From positions 2,907,501-2,971,500 of the forward strand of contig NZ_JPON01000001.1 in NCBI RefSeq assembly GCF_000733935.1: a stretch of 64,000 nt of DNA, given 5' to 3'. The notes below the pieces were generated by a model, which worked only from the letters and a program-made list of their open reading frames with translations, was not told the origin of the DNA and searched no databases. The stretch is from Methylomarinum vadi. GTDB taxonomy: Bacteria; Pseudomonadota; Gammaproteobacteria; Methylococcales; Methylomonadaceae. Shown here one piece after another: positions 20,986-29,443 of the stretch. The translations under genes and the position numbers were made by a program. Position 1 is the stretch's first letter. Each line of letters opens with the position of its first letter.

Positions 20986-23145
20986 ATGGTTAAAAAATCC
21001 CAAGCACCTTTCCTGTTGACATTGCTGCTGGCATCGTCCGGATGCGAATTGATCGGTCCCAAACAGCATGAAAAACTGGTGCTGACGCCGGTCAAGCAGG
21101 CGGAAGAGGCCGAACGGCCCGACATCGTCTATCAGGAATTGAGCAATGAAGCGCTGGGAAAAAGCGCGAGCGAGCCCATGCCCATCGAGCTGTATCCGGG
21201 CAGCGGAAGCTTTACCGGCCATCGCGCCGGCGCGGCGCCGCACAAAAAGGGACAGGGGGAATACAGTCTCAACTTTGACGAAGCCGACCTCGGCGAGGTC
21301 GTCAAGGTGGTCCTCAGCGATATTCTCGGTCAAAACTACTTGCTCAGCCCCAAGGTCGGCGGCAAGGTGACGTTGCAAACCACGCAGCCGCTGACCCGCG
21401 AAGAATTGTTGCCGACCCTGGAGATGCTGTTGCAGGTCAACGGCGCGGGGATGGTTTTCCAAAGCGGCGTCTATCAGATCAAGCCTGCCGTCGAGGTGGC
21501 CGGCTCCGGCGTCTTTACCGGCCGCGCCGGCAGCCGGCTGCCGGCGGGCCATTTGGTCAGGGTGATCCCGGTCAAGAACGTCGGCGTCGAGGACCTGGCG
21601 GAAATCATCAAGCCGTTGCTGGACGAAAAATCGATCCTGCATATCGACCCCGGCCGCAACCTCATGTTGTTGGCCGGCACCGCCGCCGAACTGGCGCGGG
21701 CCCATGAGATGGTCGCCGCCTTCGATATCGACGTCATGAAGGGCAAGTCGTTCGGCCTGTTTCCGTTGCGCAACGTCGAGGCCGCCACGCTGATCGCCGA
21801 GTTGGAGCAGTTGTTCAACGGCGACAAGGAAGGCGGCGCCTTTTTCCGCTTCATGGAAATCGAGCGCCTCAACGCGATCCTGGCGATCACCCATAAGGCG
21901 GACTATTTGAAGGAGATCGAAAGCTGGGTGCTGCGCCTGGACCGCGCCAACACCTCGGCCAGCGGCGGCGTGATTGTCTACCGCGCCCAGCATGTCGATG
22001 CGGTGGAGCTGGCCGACACGCTGAACAGCATCTTCGGCAAGGGCGGCGGCTCCAGCAAGGCCTCGGTCGCGTCCGGGCGCAAATCGGTGCAGGTTACCAA
22101 TAAGGCGCAGCCGGACAACAAGCCGGCGGCCGCCGGCGCCAACATTCGCACGCCGTCGCTGGACAATCTGGGCGACGTCAAGATCATCCCGGATGAAATC
22201 AACAATGCCCTGGTCATCGTCGCCACGGCCCAGGATTACGCCGTGATCCAGCGCGTCATCAAACAACTGGACGTGATGCCGCTGCAGGTGTTGATCGATG
22301 CGACGATTGTAGAGGTATCATTGACAGATAGTTTATCTTATGGCATCAAATGGTTCTTGAGCCACAATAATGGGAGAAATGCTGTCAGCACAGGCGATAA
22401 TTTTGCAACAGAACAAAATAGAATTGGTTTTACTGACATTGGTCTCTTGAAGGACACGGCAGCTAATTTAGCTATCGGTGCAGCTACAGGGGGGTTCGGT
22501 TATGGTTTTGTTAGTGATTCTGGAGACGTTAGGGCGGTTTTGGAGGCTTCTGCCACTAATAAAAACCTGAATGTTATCTCATCACCTTCGTTGATGGTAT
22601 TAAACAATCAGGAAGCATCGATACAGGTCGGTGACGAAGTGCCGATCAGAACTTCACAGTCAACAAACACTAGTGGTGGTGGGGTAGATCCAATTCAAAC
22701 TAGTTCCATTCAACAAAGGCAAACCGGGGTGAAATTGAAGGTCAAACCCCGGGTCAATGCCGGCGGTTTGGTGATTATGGAGATCGAGCAGAGTGTAGAA
22801 AATGTATCAAAGACTACTGTATCAAGTATTGATTCTCCTACTATAGCTACCCGTGAAATCACAAGTTCTGTGGCGGTGCATAGCGGCGAAACTATTGTTT
22901 TGGGTGGGTTGATTAAAGACGACAATACCTTTAACAAAGCAGGGATTCCTTTCTTGCATAAGCTGCCGCTGATCGGTCCCTTGTTCGGGTCGACATTGAA
23001 AGAAAATGTAAAAACCGAATTGGTTGTGTTGATTACACCGCGAGTCGTCAAAAGCAAACTGGACGGCAGATTGGTCACCGACGAATTCAAGCGCAAGCTG
23101 ACCGGTATTTACGAGGAAGAGGCGGAAACGGGCGAGGAAATATAG
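20986..23145 (+). CDS. gspD: Type II secretion outer-membrane secretin GspD
   Basis: 719 residues. The N-terminal signal ends LLLASSGC, a possible though imperfect lipobox. Then N0 (SLNFDEADLGEVVKVVLSDILGQNYLLSPKV), N1-N3 domains and the C-terminal secretin barrel (VLNNQEASIQVGDEVPI, and SGETIVLGGLIKDD near the end). It forms the 15-mer exit channel. Base composition changes inside the gene: about 69% GC by hand count at 21961-22140 but about 42% at 22321-22500, from roughly codon 440 onward. This suggests the barrel-coding part was replaced by recombination. It is the last gene of the operon. Confidence 0.95.
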   Translation: MVKKSQAPFLLTLLLASSGCELIGPKQHEKLVLTPVKQAEEAERPDIVYQELSNEALGKSASEPMPIELYPGSGSFTGHRAGAAPHKKGQGEYSLNFDEADLGEVVKVVLSDILGQNYLLSPKVGGKVTLQTTQPLTREELLPTLEMLLQVNGAGMVFQSGVYQIKPAVEVAGSGVFTGRAGSRLPAGHLVRVIPVKNVGVEDLAEIIKPLLDEKSILHIDPGRNLMLLAGTAAELARAHEMVAAFDIDVMKGKSFGLFPLRNVEAATLIAELEQLFNGDKEGGAFFRFMEIERLNAILAITHKADYLKEIESWVLRLDRANTSASGGVIVYRAQHVDAVELADTLNSIFGKGGGSSKASVASGRKSVQVTNKAQPDNKPAAAGANIRTPSLDNLGDVKIIPDEINNALVIVATAQDYAVIQRVIKQLDVMPLQVLIDATIVEVSLTDSLSYGIKWFLSHNNGRNAVSTGDNFATEQNRIGFTDIGLLKDTAANLAIGAATGGFGYGFVSDSGDVRAVLEASATNKNLNVISSPSLMVLNNQEASIQVGDEVPIRTSQSTNTSGGGVDPIQTSSIQQRQTGVKLKVKPRVNAGGLVIMEIEQSVENVSKTTVSSIDSPTIATREITSSVAVHSGETIVLGGLIKDDNTFNKAGIPFLHKLPLIGPLFGSTLKENVKTELVVLITPRVVKSKLDGRLVTDEFKRKLTGIYEEEAETGEEI

Positions 23146-23149
23146 CAGT

Positions 23150-23184
23150 CGTAGGTCGGGCAACCGCTTTTCGTTGCCCGACGT
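23150..23184 (+). repeat. Hairpin directly after gspD
   Basis: GTCGGGCAAC and GTTGCCCGAC flank an 8-base loop. The stem starts 5 bp after the gspD stop. It is not followed by a clear T-run, so it may be a repeat-family hairpin more than a standard terminator, although it could attenuate read-through. Confidence 0.55.
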
Positions 23185-23191
23185 ATTCTTT

Positions 23192-23470
23192 CTCGTTCCC
23201 ACGCGCCGAGTGGGAACGCCTATCCGGCGCGCCGCGCCCATTACCTTCTTACACTTGTCCTCCCTCGACCCTGCGGCGACTAATTAGGCGCCTGTACCGC
23301 AGCGCGGTATTTTCTGCGTTCCTACGCAGCACGTAGGAACGAGAGAATAATCGAGTTTTATCGGAAATGCTGCGATCGTTGCCCGGTTCGAATATGGAAA
23401 TTGTCGGGCATAAAAAGCATGCCCGACCTACAAGCTGCCCGTGAAATCAAGTTCTGTGACAGAGCCGTTC
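23192..23470. repeat. Tandem hairpin-rich repeat, copy 1
   Basis: First of three near-identical units between gspD and rpiA, 279 bp. It contains several internal inverted repeats: CGTTCCCAC/GTGGGAACG, CGTTCCTACG/CGTAGGAACG near 23317-23341, and CGGGCAT/ATGCCCG near 23407-23426. No protein is encoded. It resembles the large hairpin repeats scattered in Methylococcales genomes. Confidence 0.85.
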
Positions 23471-23723
23471 CTCGTTCCCACGCGCCGCGCCCATTACCTT
23501 CTTACGCTTGTCCTCCCTCGACTCTGCGGCGACTAATTAGGCGCCTGCACCGCAGCGCGGTATCTTCTTCGTTCCTACGCAGCGCGTAGGAACGAGAGAA
23601 TAATCGAGTTTTATCGGAAATGCTGCGACCGTTGCCCGGTTCGAATATGGAAATTGTCGGGCATAAAAAGCATGCCCGACCTACAAGCTGCCCGTGAAAT
23701 CAAGTTCTGTGACAGAGCCGTTC
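23471..23723. repeat. Tandem hairpin-rich repeat, copy 2
   Basis: 253 bp, the same as copy 1 except for scattered substitutions and loss of exactly 26 bp after ACGCGCCG. The lost segment begins and ends next to the short direct repeat CGCGCCG, so slippage between the two copies of that heptamer explains the deletion. Confidence 0.85.
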
Positions 23724-23958
23724 CTCGTTCCCACGCGCCGAGTGGGAACGCCTATCCGGCGCGCCGCGCCTATTACCTCCTTACGCTTGTCCTCCCTCGA
23801 CCCTGCGGCGACTAATTAGGTGCCTGTACCGCAGCGCGGTATCTTCTGCGTTCCTACGCAGCGCGTAGGAACGAGAGAATAATCGAGTTTTATCGTAATG
23901 CCGCGACCGTTGCCCGGTTTGAATATTGAAAAGGCCGGGCATAAAAGCATGCCCGGCC
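23724..23958. repeat. Tandem hairpin-rich repeat, copy 3
   Basis: Retains the 26-bp segment missing from copy 2. It diverges toward its end, where GGCCGGGCAT/ATGCCCGGCC forms a strong hairpin near 23931-23956. It lies about 40 bp from the 3' end of the convergent rpiA gene, so that hairpin could also end transcripts. Confidence 0.8.
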
Positions 23959-23999
23959 AGCAAGGTTTGGGCGTTTTGGGAAGCCCAGAGCAAAAAGGC

Positions 24000-24656
24000 T
24001 TATGCCACCGTTTCGACGGTGTCGCCCTTGCCGATCAACACAACGTCGGCGTCGCGGTGGGCGAACAGGCCGTTGGTGACCACGCCGGTGATGTCGTTGA
24101 TGATGCGTTCCATTTCCATCGGGTCGGTGATTTGCATGTCATGCACGTCCAGGATTTCGTTACCGTTATCGGTGAAGTAATCCTCGCGCCATACCGGCCG
24201 CCCGCCCAATTTTTCCATTTCCCTGGCCACATAGCCGCGCGCCATCGGGATCACTTCGACCGGCAGCGGGAATTTGCCTAATACGTCGACGCATTTGCTT
24301 TCGTCGACGATACAGACGAATTTCTTGCTGGCCGCGGCGATGATTTTTTCCCGCGTCAACGCGCCGCCGCCGCCTTTGACCAGTTTTTTGTTGGGGTCGA
24401 CTTCGTCGGCGCCGTCGACATACACTTCCACGCTGTCGACACTGTTCAGGTCAAGCACGGGAATGCCGATGTTTTTCAAGCGCTGGGTGGTCGCCTCGGA
24501 ACTGGACAGCGCGCCTTCGATGTCGCCTTTGATATCGGCCAGCATTTCGATGAAGAAATTCACCGTGGAGCCGGTGCCCACGCCGATGATGGGCAGGCCT
24601 TTGACATATTCGATGGCGGCCGCGGCGACTTGTTTTTTCAATTCGTCTTGAGTCAT
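24000..24656 (-). CDS. rpiA: Ribose-5-phosphate isomerase A
   Basis: 218 residues from the ATG at 24656, matching the usual RpiA length. It interconverts ribulose-5-phosphate and ribose-5-phosphate, needed for the pentose phosphate and ribulose monophosphate cycles. Signatures are [13 protein letters not shown], the catalytic DGADEVD loop, [12 protein letters not shown], and GNxILD near the C-terminus. A frame extension upstream of this ATG lacks RpiA similarity and is rejected. It is divergent from ilvA. Confidence 0.96.
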   Translation of the reverse strand: MTQDELKKQVAAAAIEYVKGLPIIGVGTGSTVNFFIEMLADIKGDIEGALSSSEATTQRLKNIGIPVLDLNSVDSVEVYVDGADEVDPNKKLVKGGGGALTREKIIAAASKKFVCIVDESKCVDVLGKFPLPVEVIPMARGYVAREMEKLGGRPVWREDYFTDNGNEILDVHDMQITDPMEMERIINDITGVVTNGLFAHRDADVVLIGKGDTVETVA

Positions 24657-24915
24657 GTTGTTTTTCCTAATGGTTGAGTTATCAATTTTCAGATTGAGAT
24701 AGCGTTCCCGGGCCGTGCTCTGCCGGCGCATGGGAATGATCGATTGAGTCGATGCAATTGTATTTGGCGGCGTCCTCGGCTAAGCCGGCGCCAACGGGAC
24801 ATCCTGGGCAAAGCCGTTATCGGGCCCTAAAATCCGGACTCGCCAATCACTCGGTGGAGGTAGATTGTATGGGATAATAGCGGCAAAGACCAATTTTTCA
24901 GCCGTTTTTAAAAGA

Positions 24916-26448
24916 ATGATACATCAATACATAGAGAGAATTTTACGGGCGAAAGTCTATGATGTGGCGCAGGAATCCCCGCTCGATTATGCGCCGCTGT
25001 TGTCGAAGCGACTGGACAATCGGGTTTATCTGAAACGGGAGGATTTACAGCCGGTGTTTTCCTTTAAATTGCGCGGCGCCTACAACAAGATCGCCATGCT
25101 CGGCGAGCGGGAGCAAGCCAACGGCGTGATCGCGGCGTCGGCCGGAAATCATGCCCAGGGCGTGGCGCTGGCGGCGAAAAGACTGGGCATCAAGGCGTTG
25201 ATCGTGATGCCGAGGACCACCCCGGAAATCAAGGTCGAATCGGTCAAGGCGCGGGGCGCCAAGGCGGTATTGCACGGCGATTCCTTCGACGAGGCCTACG
25301 ACCATGCCATGCAATTGGCCGGGGAAAAGGGTATGACATTTGTTCATCCTTACGACGATCCCGATGTCATCGCCGGGCAGGGAACCATCGGCATGGAAAT
25401 TTTGCATCAGCATAACGGCGCGATCGATGCCATTTTCGTGCCGGTCGGCGGCGGCGGACTGATCGCCGGCATCGCCGCCTATGTCAAATTCGTGCGGCCG
25501 GAAACCAAGGTCATCGGCGTGGAGCCCGACGATGCCGATTGCCTCAATCGCGCGATGGCCGCTAAGCGCCGCGTCAGCCTGAAACAGGTCGGCCTGTTCG
25601 CCGACGGCGTGGCGGTCAAGCAAATCGGCAAGGAGACCTTCAAGCTGGCGCAGCGTTATGTCGACGAGGTCGTCACCGTCAATACCGACGAGATTTGCGC
25701 GGCGATCAAGGATATCTTCGACGACACCCGTTCCGTGGCCGAGCCGGCCGGTGCGCTGGCGACCGCCGGGTTGAAGAAATATGCCGAGCAGCGGGGCGTG
25801 TCGGGACAGACCCTGGTCGCGATCGAAAGCGGCGCCAACATTAATTTCGACCGTTTGCGCTATGTCGCCGAACGTACCCAGGTCGGCGAACACCGGGAAA
25901 TCCTGCTGGCGGTCGCTATTCCGGAAACGCCCGGTAGTTTCCTCAATTTTTGCAAGTTGCTGGGCAAGCGCAGCATCACCGAATTCAATTACCGTTATTT
26001 CGACGCCAGCCAAGCGCAGGTGTTCGTCGGCCTCAGCAGCAGCGGCGAGGAAAACGACTGTGCCGGCGTGATCGCCCAGTTGCAAGCGGAAGGTTATAAG
26101 GTGACCGATATGACCGCCAACGAATTGGCCAAGGACCACATCCGTTACATGGTGGGCGGCCATGCCCCGTGCCAACTGCACGAAGTGACCTATAGTTTGC
26201 AATTTCCCGAACGTCCCGGCGCATTGCTGAAATTTCTGTTGTCGCTGGGCGGGCGCTGGAACATCAGCATGTTTCATTACCGCAACCACGGCGCCGCCTT
26301 CGGCAAGGTGCTGATCGGCCTGCAAATGCCCAAGAGCGAGCGCAAGGTCTTCCAGAAAACCTTGGCGGAGGAAGGCTTTACCTATCAGGAAGAGACCGAC
26401 AACCCGGCCTACCGATTATTCGTCGGCGGCCAGGAAAACAAAAGATAG
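24916..26448 (+). CDS. ilvA: Threonine ammonia-lyase, biosynthetic (threonine dehydratase)
   Basis: 510 residues from the ATG at 24916 (MIHQYIERILRAKVYDVAQE). PLP enzyme converting threonine to 2-oxobutanoate, the committed step of isoleucine synthesis. The PLP lysine lies in SFKLRGAYNK near residue 51, and the phosphate-binding loop is GGGGLIAG. Two C-terminal ACT-like regulatory domains (about 330-505, beginning REILLAVAIPETPGSF and YSLQFPERPGALLKF) show it is the feedback-regulated biosynthetic form. An upstream in-frame ATG at 24865 is less likely. Confidence 0.95.
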   Translation: MIHQYIERILRAKVYDVAQESPLDYAPLLSKRLDNRVYLKREDLQPVFSFKLRGAYNKIAMLGEREQANGVIAASAGNHAQGVALAAKRLGIKALIVMPRTTPEIKVESVKARGAKAVLHGDSFDEAYDHAMQLAGEKGMTFVHPYDDPDVIAGQGTIGMEILHQHNGAIDAIFVPVGGGGLIAGIAAYVKFVRPETKVIGVEPDDADCLNRAMAAKRRVSLKQVGLFADGVAVKQIGKETFKLAQRYVDEVVTVNTDEICAAIKDIFDDTRSVAEPAGALATAGLKKYAEQRGVSGQTLVAIESGANINFDRLRYVAERTQVGEHREILLAVAIPETPGSFLNFCKLLGKRSITEFNYRYFDASQAQVFVGLSSSGEENDCAGVIAQLQAEGYKVTDMTANELAKDHIRYMVGGHAPCQLHEVTYSLQFPERPGALLKFLLSLGGRWNISMFHYRNHGAAFGKVLIGLQMPKSERKVFQKTLAEEGFTYQEETDNPAYRLFVGGQENKR

Positions 26449-26450
26449 GA

Positions 26451-26466
26451 GCGCCGCCCCCGGCGC
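26451..26466. repeat. Short GC-rich palindrome after ilvA
   Basis: GCGCCG-CCCC-CGGCGC two bases after the ilvA stop. The same motif recurs at 27335-27350 and 27431-27445 beside other gene ends, so it behaves like a REP-type dispersed palindrome and could also act as an mRNA 3' end stabiliser. Confidence 0.6.
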
Positions 26467-26510
26467 GAACAAGGCGGTGCGGTTGAATAATCGCTTCTCG
26501 CCTGCCGCTT

Positions 26511-26530
26511 CGCCGCCAAATTTGGCGGCG
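26511..26530. repeat. Perfect 20-bp palindrome
   Basis: CGCCGCCAAATTTGGCGGCG reads identically on both strands, with no loop. It lies between ilvA and the RTX gene, too far from either start to be an obvious operator and without a T-run. Role unknown. Confidence 0.6.
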
Positions 26531-26788
26531 GTAAGACCGATTCCAAGGCGGAGTCTGTGCGGGAGATTCATGACGATTTTTGCCGGGCCGAGGGCGAGCT
26601 CGAATTGGCTTGAGGGGGGCGGCAAAACTAAACAGCGTTATTTAACCTATATAAATAAGACTTTTAACATAGTCTTAATTACTGACTTTCCGTGATAGGC
26701 TATCTCAATAGCGTATTTTCAATAGGTTATAAGATTGGCATGGCGCATGCTAGTTGATGGTTTTTATTACTTAGTTAAGTGTGTGCCT

Positions 26789-27316
26789 ATGAAAAACGTT
26801 TTAATCCCTGCCGTATTCGGAGCTCTGTCCATGGGTTCTTTCTCTGTCTCGGCCGAAGAAATCTACTGTCCTTATATTCCGGAAGATATGAATGTGGAAG
26901 AATTGGGCCATGACGGCACTTGTCACGGTTACGCCATCACTTGTGCCGGTACGGAAGGTGACGACGTCATCATCGGCTCTGACGGCGACGATGTCATTTA
27001 TGCCGGTGGAGGAAACGATACTGTCGATGCCGGAAACGGCGATGATGTCGTGTGCGGCGGCCATGGCGACGATGTGATCGCGGGCGGCAACGGCATGGAC
27101 GAACTGATCGGCAGCCCGGGCGATGACGCCCTGGACGGCGGCAATGGCGACGATATTCTCCGCGGCGCGCCCGGCAACGACAGTTTGCTGGGCGGGCGCG
27201 GGGACGACCAGTTGATGGGCGCGCCGGGCGACGATTATCTCGATGGCGGACAAGGCGAGGACAGCTGCATGCCCGGGCCGCGCCGCGATGCCGACGAAGT
27301 CGTGAACTGCGAATAA
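26789..27316 (+). CDS. Small secreted calcium-binding RTX-repeat protein
   Basis: 175 residues from the ATG at 26789. A Sec signal peptide (about 1-21, ending SVSA|EE) is followed by a Cys-containing lead region and then about eight RTX nonapeptides of the form GGxGxDxxx (e.g. GGGNDTVDAG, GGNGDDILRG) spanning residues about 55-160. These repeats bind Ca2+ and fold into a parallel beta-roll. The C-terminus carries two more cysteines (SCMPG, VNCE). Most RTX proteins have no signal peptide and leave by type I secretion. Here the signal peptide implies Sec export, so the nearby type II system could carry it further. No adhesin or enzyme domain is present. Confidence 0.85.
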   Translation: MKNVLIPAVFGALSMGSFSVSAEEIYCPYIPEDMNVEELGHDGTCHGYAITCAGTEGDDVIIGSDGDDVIYAGGGNDTVDAGNGDDVVCGGHGDDVIAGGNGMDELIGSPGDDALDGGNGDDILRGAPGNDSLLGGRGDDQLMGAPGDDYLDGGQGEDSCMPGPRRDADEVVNCE

Positions 27317-27332
27317 GCGGTAATCAGGAATA

Positions 27333-27445
27333 GGAGCGCCGACTTCGGCGCCGACGGAGTATGTTAATCCTAATTGCGGCCAGGGACGGCCGCTCCTCGT
27401 AGGGACAATCTGGCCTTCAGATAGGTAGGCGCGCCGCCCCGGCGC
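27333..27445. repeat. Cluster of short GC-rich palindromes
   Basis: GCGCCGA-CT-TCGGCGC at 27335-27350 and GCGCC-GCCCC-GGCGC at 27431-27445, with GACGGCCGCTCCTCG between. They belong to the same family as the palindrome at 26451 and lie in the gap between two converging genes. Confidence 0.6.
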
Positions 27446-27457
27446 GAAAGAGAGTCG

Positions 27458-28780
27458 CTAAAATTCCAGCGACTCGATGCGTTCGGCATTTCTGCCGGAA
27501 AATTTCTCCTCGAATTTTTCCAATACCCCGGCTTCCCTGGCCAAGCGATGGACGTTGTCCGAGCGGTTGGTCATTTCCGCCGCGACCAACAGCAATTCCA
27601 ATTCCAATGGCGGCAGCGATTTAATCAGGTTTTTGACCAGGCCGGCATCGACGCCGTTACAGCCGAAATCGCCCAACGACAGCGCCCGCGAGAAACCGTA
27701 AAACTGCTGCATGCGGCTTTCGCACAGTCGGCTGTAGCGCAGCCGGTTTTTGCCGTTTTTCAACGATTCCTTGATCGCCAGGGTCGCGGCGGCGGCGTTA
27801 TACAGGGCGTTCTGGACGCCGTGGGAAAAGATGGGGTCGACGAAGGCGGCGGCATCGCCGATGCAATAAAAATTTTCGCCGCATATTCGCTGGGAATAAT
27901 AGGAATAATCCGGGCGGAATTGCAGCGAGCCTTCGATAAACTCGGCCGGTTCCAATAACGCGCTCAGATGCGGCAGGCGGGCACAGGTCTGTTTGAAAAA
28001 TACCTCGCGCTGCCGCCTGTCCATGCCCTTAGTGCGCTCGGTCGGCACGATCAGGCCGACGCTGGTCTTGTCGCGCAGCATGATATGCCAGAGCCAGCCG
28101 TCCTCGAACGACATGACGAAGGTCACCGGCTTGACTCGCGCCAATGCTTCCTGCGGATGGCTGCGGCGGTCGACGCCGACGAACCGGGAATTTTTGAAAT
28201 AGCCCCACAGCGACAAAAAGTTCATTTGCGTGCTGATGGTCTGGCGGACCTTGAACTGGCTGGCCAGAAACGAGCTGTGGCCGCTGGCGTCGATCAGGTA
28301 ACGGCAGCGGATCGCGCCGTCGCTGTTGCCGCGGCCGCGTTTGTCGGTATAAATGATTTCAGGCCGATCGCTGTCGCCGAAATCGGCCTTCTTGACCGCG
28401 ACTTCGGTAAAGATACGGGCGCCGCAATCCCCGGCATGGCGCAGCAGGATGTCATCGAAGATGTCGCGCTCGACATGCAGGCCGGGGCGGGTATAGCCGA
28501 AATCGGAAAACAGGATTTGGTGGATCTTATCGTTCCAGACCGTAATGCCGCCGGCCTTGGCCAGGAAACCTTCCCGTTCGATCTTGTCCGAGACGCCGGT
28601 CAGGTCGGTAAATTTCCAGATATGCGGAATCAGGCTTTCCCCGACCTGGTTGCGGGGGAATTCGGCGCGTTCCAACAGCACGGTATCGATGCCGGCCTGC
28701 GCCAAGTGCGTGGCCGCGCTGCTGCCGGCGGGGCCGCCGCCGATCACCAGCACATCGCAGGAGCGGGGGATTGCCGTCAT
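27458..28780 (-). CDS. Halogenase-like FAD-dependent oxidoreductase
   Basis: 440 residues from the ATG at 28780. An N-terminal Rossmann motif VIGGGPAGSSAATHL binds FAD. GESLIPHIWKF and a DGWLWHIML segment resemble the GESTIP and WxWxIP signatures of flavin-dependent halogenases and the related geranylgeranyl-reductase/CmlS-like group. The third motif (IM instead of IP) departs from true halogenases. The FAD-binding GDAAAFVDPIFSHGV is intact. It follows the DUF4410 lipoprotein gene by 5 bp on the same strand. Substrate unknown: it may hydroxylate, reduce or halogenate. Confidence 0.75.
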   Translation of the reverse strand: MTAIPRSCDVLVIGGGPAGSSAATHLAQAGIDTVLLERAEFPRNQVGESLIPHIWKFTDLTGVSDKIEREGFLAKAGGITVWNDKIHQILFSDFGYTRPGLHVERDIFDDILLRHAGDCGARIFTEVAVKKADFGDSDRPEIIYTDKRGRGNSDGAIRCRYLIDASGHSSFLASQFKVRQTISTQMNFLSLWGYFKNSRFVGVDRRSHPQEALARVKPVTFVMSFEDGWLWHIMLRDKTSVGLIVPTERTKGMDRRQREVFFKQTCARLPHLSALLEPAEFIEGSLQFRPDYSYYSQRICGENFYCIGDAAAFVDPIFSHGVQNALYNAAAATLAIKESLKNGKNRLRYSRLCESRMQQFYGFSRALSLGDFGCNGVDAGLVKNLIKSLPPLELELLLVAAEMTNRSDNVHRLAREAGVLEKFEEKFSGRNAERIESLEF

Positions 28781-28785
28781 GCGCT

Positions 28786-29331
28786 TTACAGATCCCCCAA
28801 TGCGGCCTTGGGCATCGGATGTCTCAGCCATTCCGCCACGTCGCGGCCCAGCGCCTTGGTGCAGCGGCCCAGGATCGAACACGTGCCCTTGTAGGCCGCG
28901 AACATGCCGCCGCCGGAATAACGCCGTGCCCGGAAATCGCCCAATACCTTGCCGTTCTGGCTGACCTCGCCCGTAATCATGATCGCTTTCGCGCCGGACC
29001 AGGCGCCGCCGGCCGCTCCCATGACTTCGTCGATTTCGATGGTCAGCACCTGGGCGTCGGCCGGCGCCTTGGAGCCGTCGGTGATGATGGTGGCGAATTG
29101 GTCGGCGGTATAATCCTCGATGAATTGGGCCAGTTTGCCGTCCAGGTTACATTCGTTCCGGACCGCTTCGCGGATGTACAGGTCCTTTTTGAAGGCGATC
29201 GGTTTGATCACCAAGGTGCCTGTGCCGGTCGGTTGCAAGGCTTGGGTGGTTTGGGCCGGTTTGCCGCCGTTGCTGACGCAGCCGCTTAAAGCCAGTAGCA
29301 AAACGAGAAGAGGGAGAGCTGTAAATTTCAT
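28786..29331 (-). CDS. DUF4410-type lipoprotein
   Basis: 181 residues from the ATG at 29331. A lipoprotein signal ends LLLALSGC, placing the mature N-terminal cysteine near residue 18. The soluble part has the alpha/beta pattern and Gly-rich MGAAGGAWSGAKAI segment of DUF4410 proteins, a family of unknown function in the bacterial envelope. It overlaps nothing and is followed after 5 bp by the flavoprotein gene, so the two are probably co-transcribed. Confidence 0.7.
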   Translation of the reverse strand: MKFTALPLLVLLLALSGCVSNGGKPAQTTQALQPTGTGTLVIKPIAFKKDLYIREAVRNECNLDGKLAQFIEDYTADQFATIITDGSKAPADAQVLTIEIDEVMGAAGGAWSGAKAIMITGEVSQNGKVLGDFRARRYSGGGMFAAYKGTCSILGRCTKALGRDVAEWLRHPMPKAALGDL

Positions 29332-29443
29332 GTTTCCTCCGAATAAAAAGATAAAGCATAGCACCTATGTGTGTAGTCGGTATGAAATACCGTCTGCCAA
29401 TAACGCGTGTTTGGAACGCCCGGACGAAGGCGGTCGAGATGGT

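Noticed and set aside
20950-22266. Long minus-strand open frame (about 438 codons) opposite gspD
   Set aside because: It is the antisense shadow of a GC-rich gene. Its composition (Arg/Asp/Gly/Gln-rich, no family motif) is typical of such shadows, and gspD is unambiguous.
23192-23958. CRISPR array
   Set aside because: Units of 253-279 bp without short repeats and unique spacers of uniform length. These are tandem hairpin repeats. No array was found elsewhere in the window.
25045-26325. Minus-strand open frame (about 426 codons) opposite ilvA
   Set aside because: Antisense shadow. The plus-strand protein has clear PLP and ACT domains.
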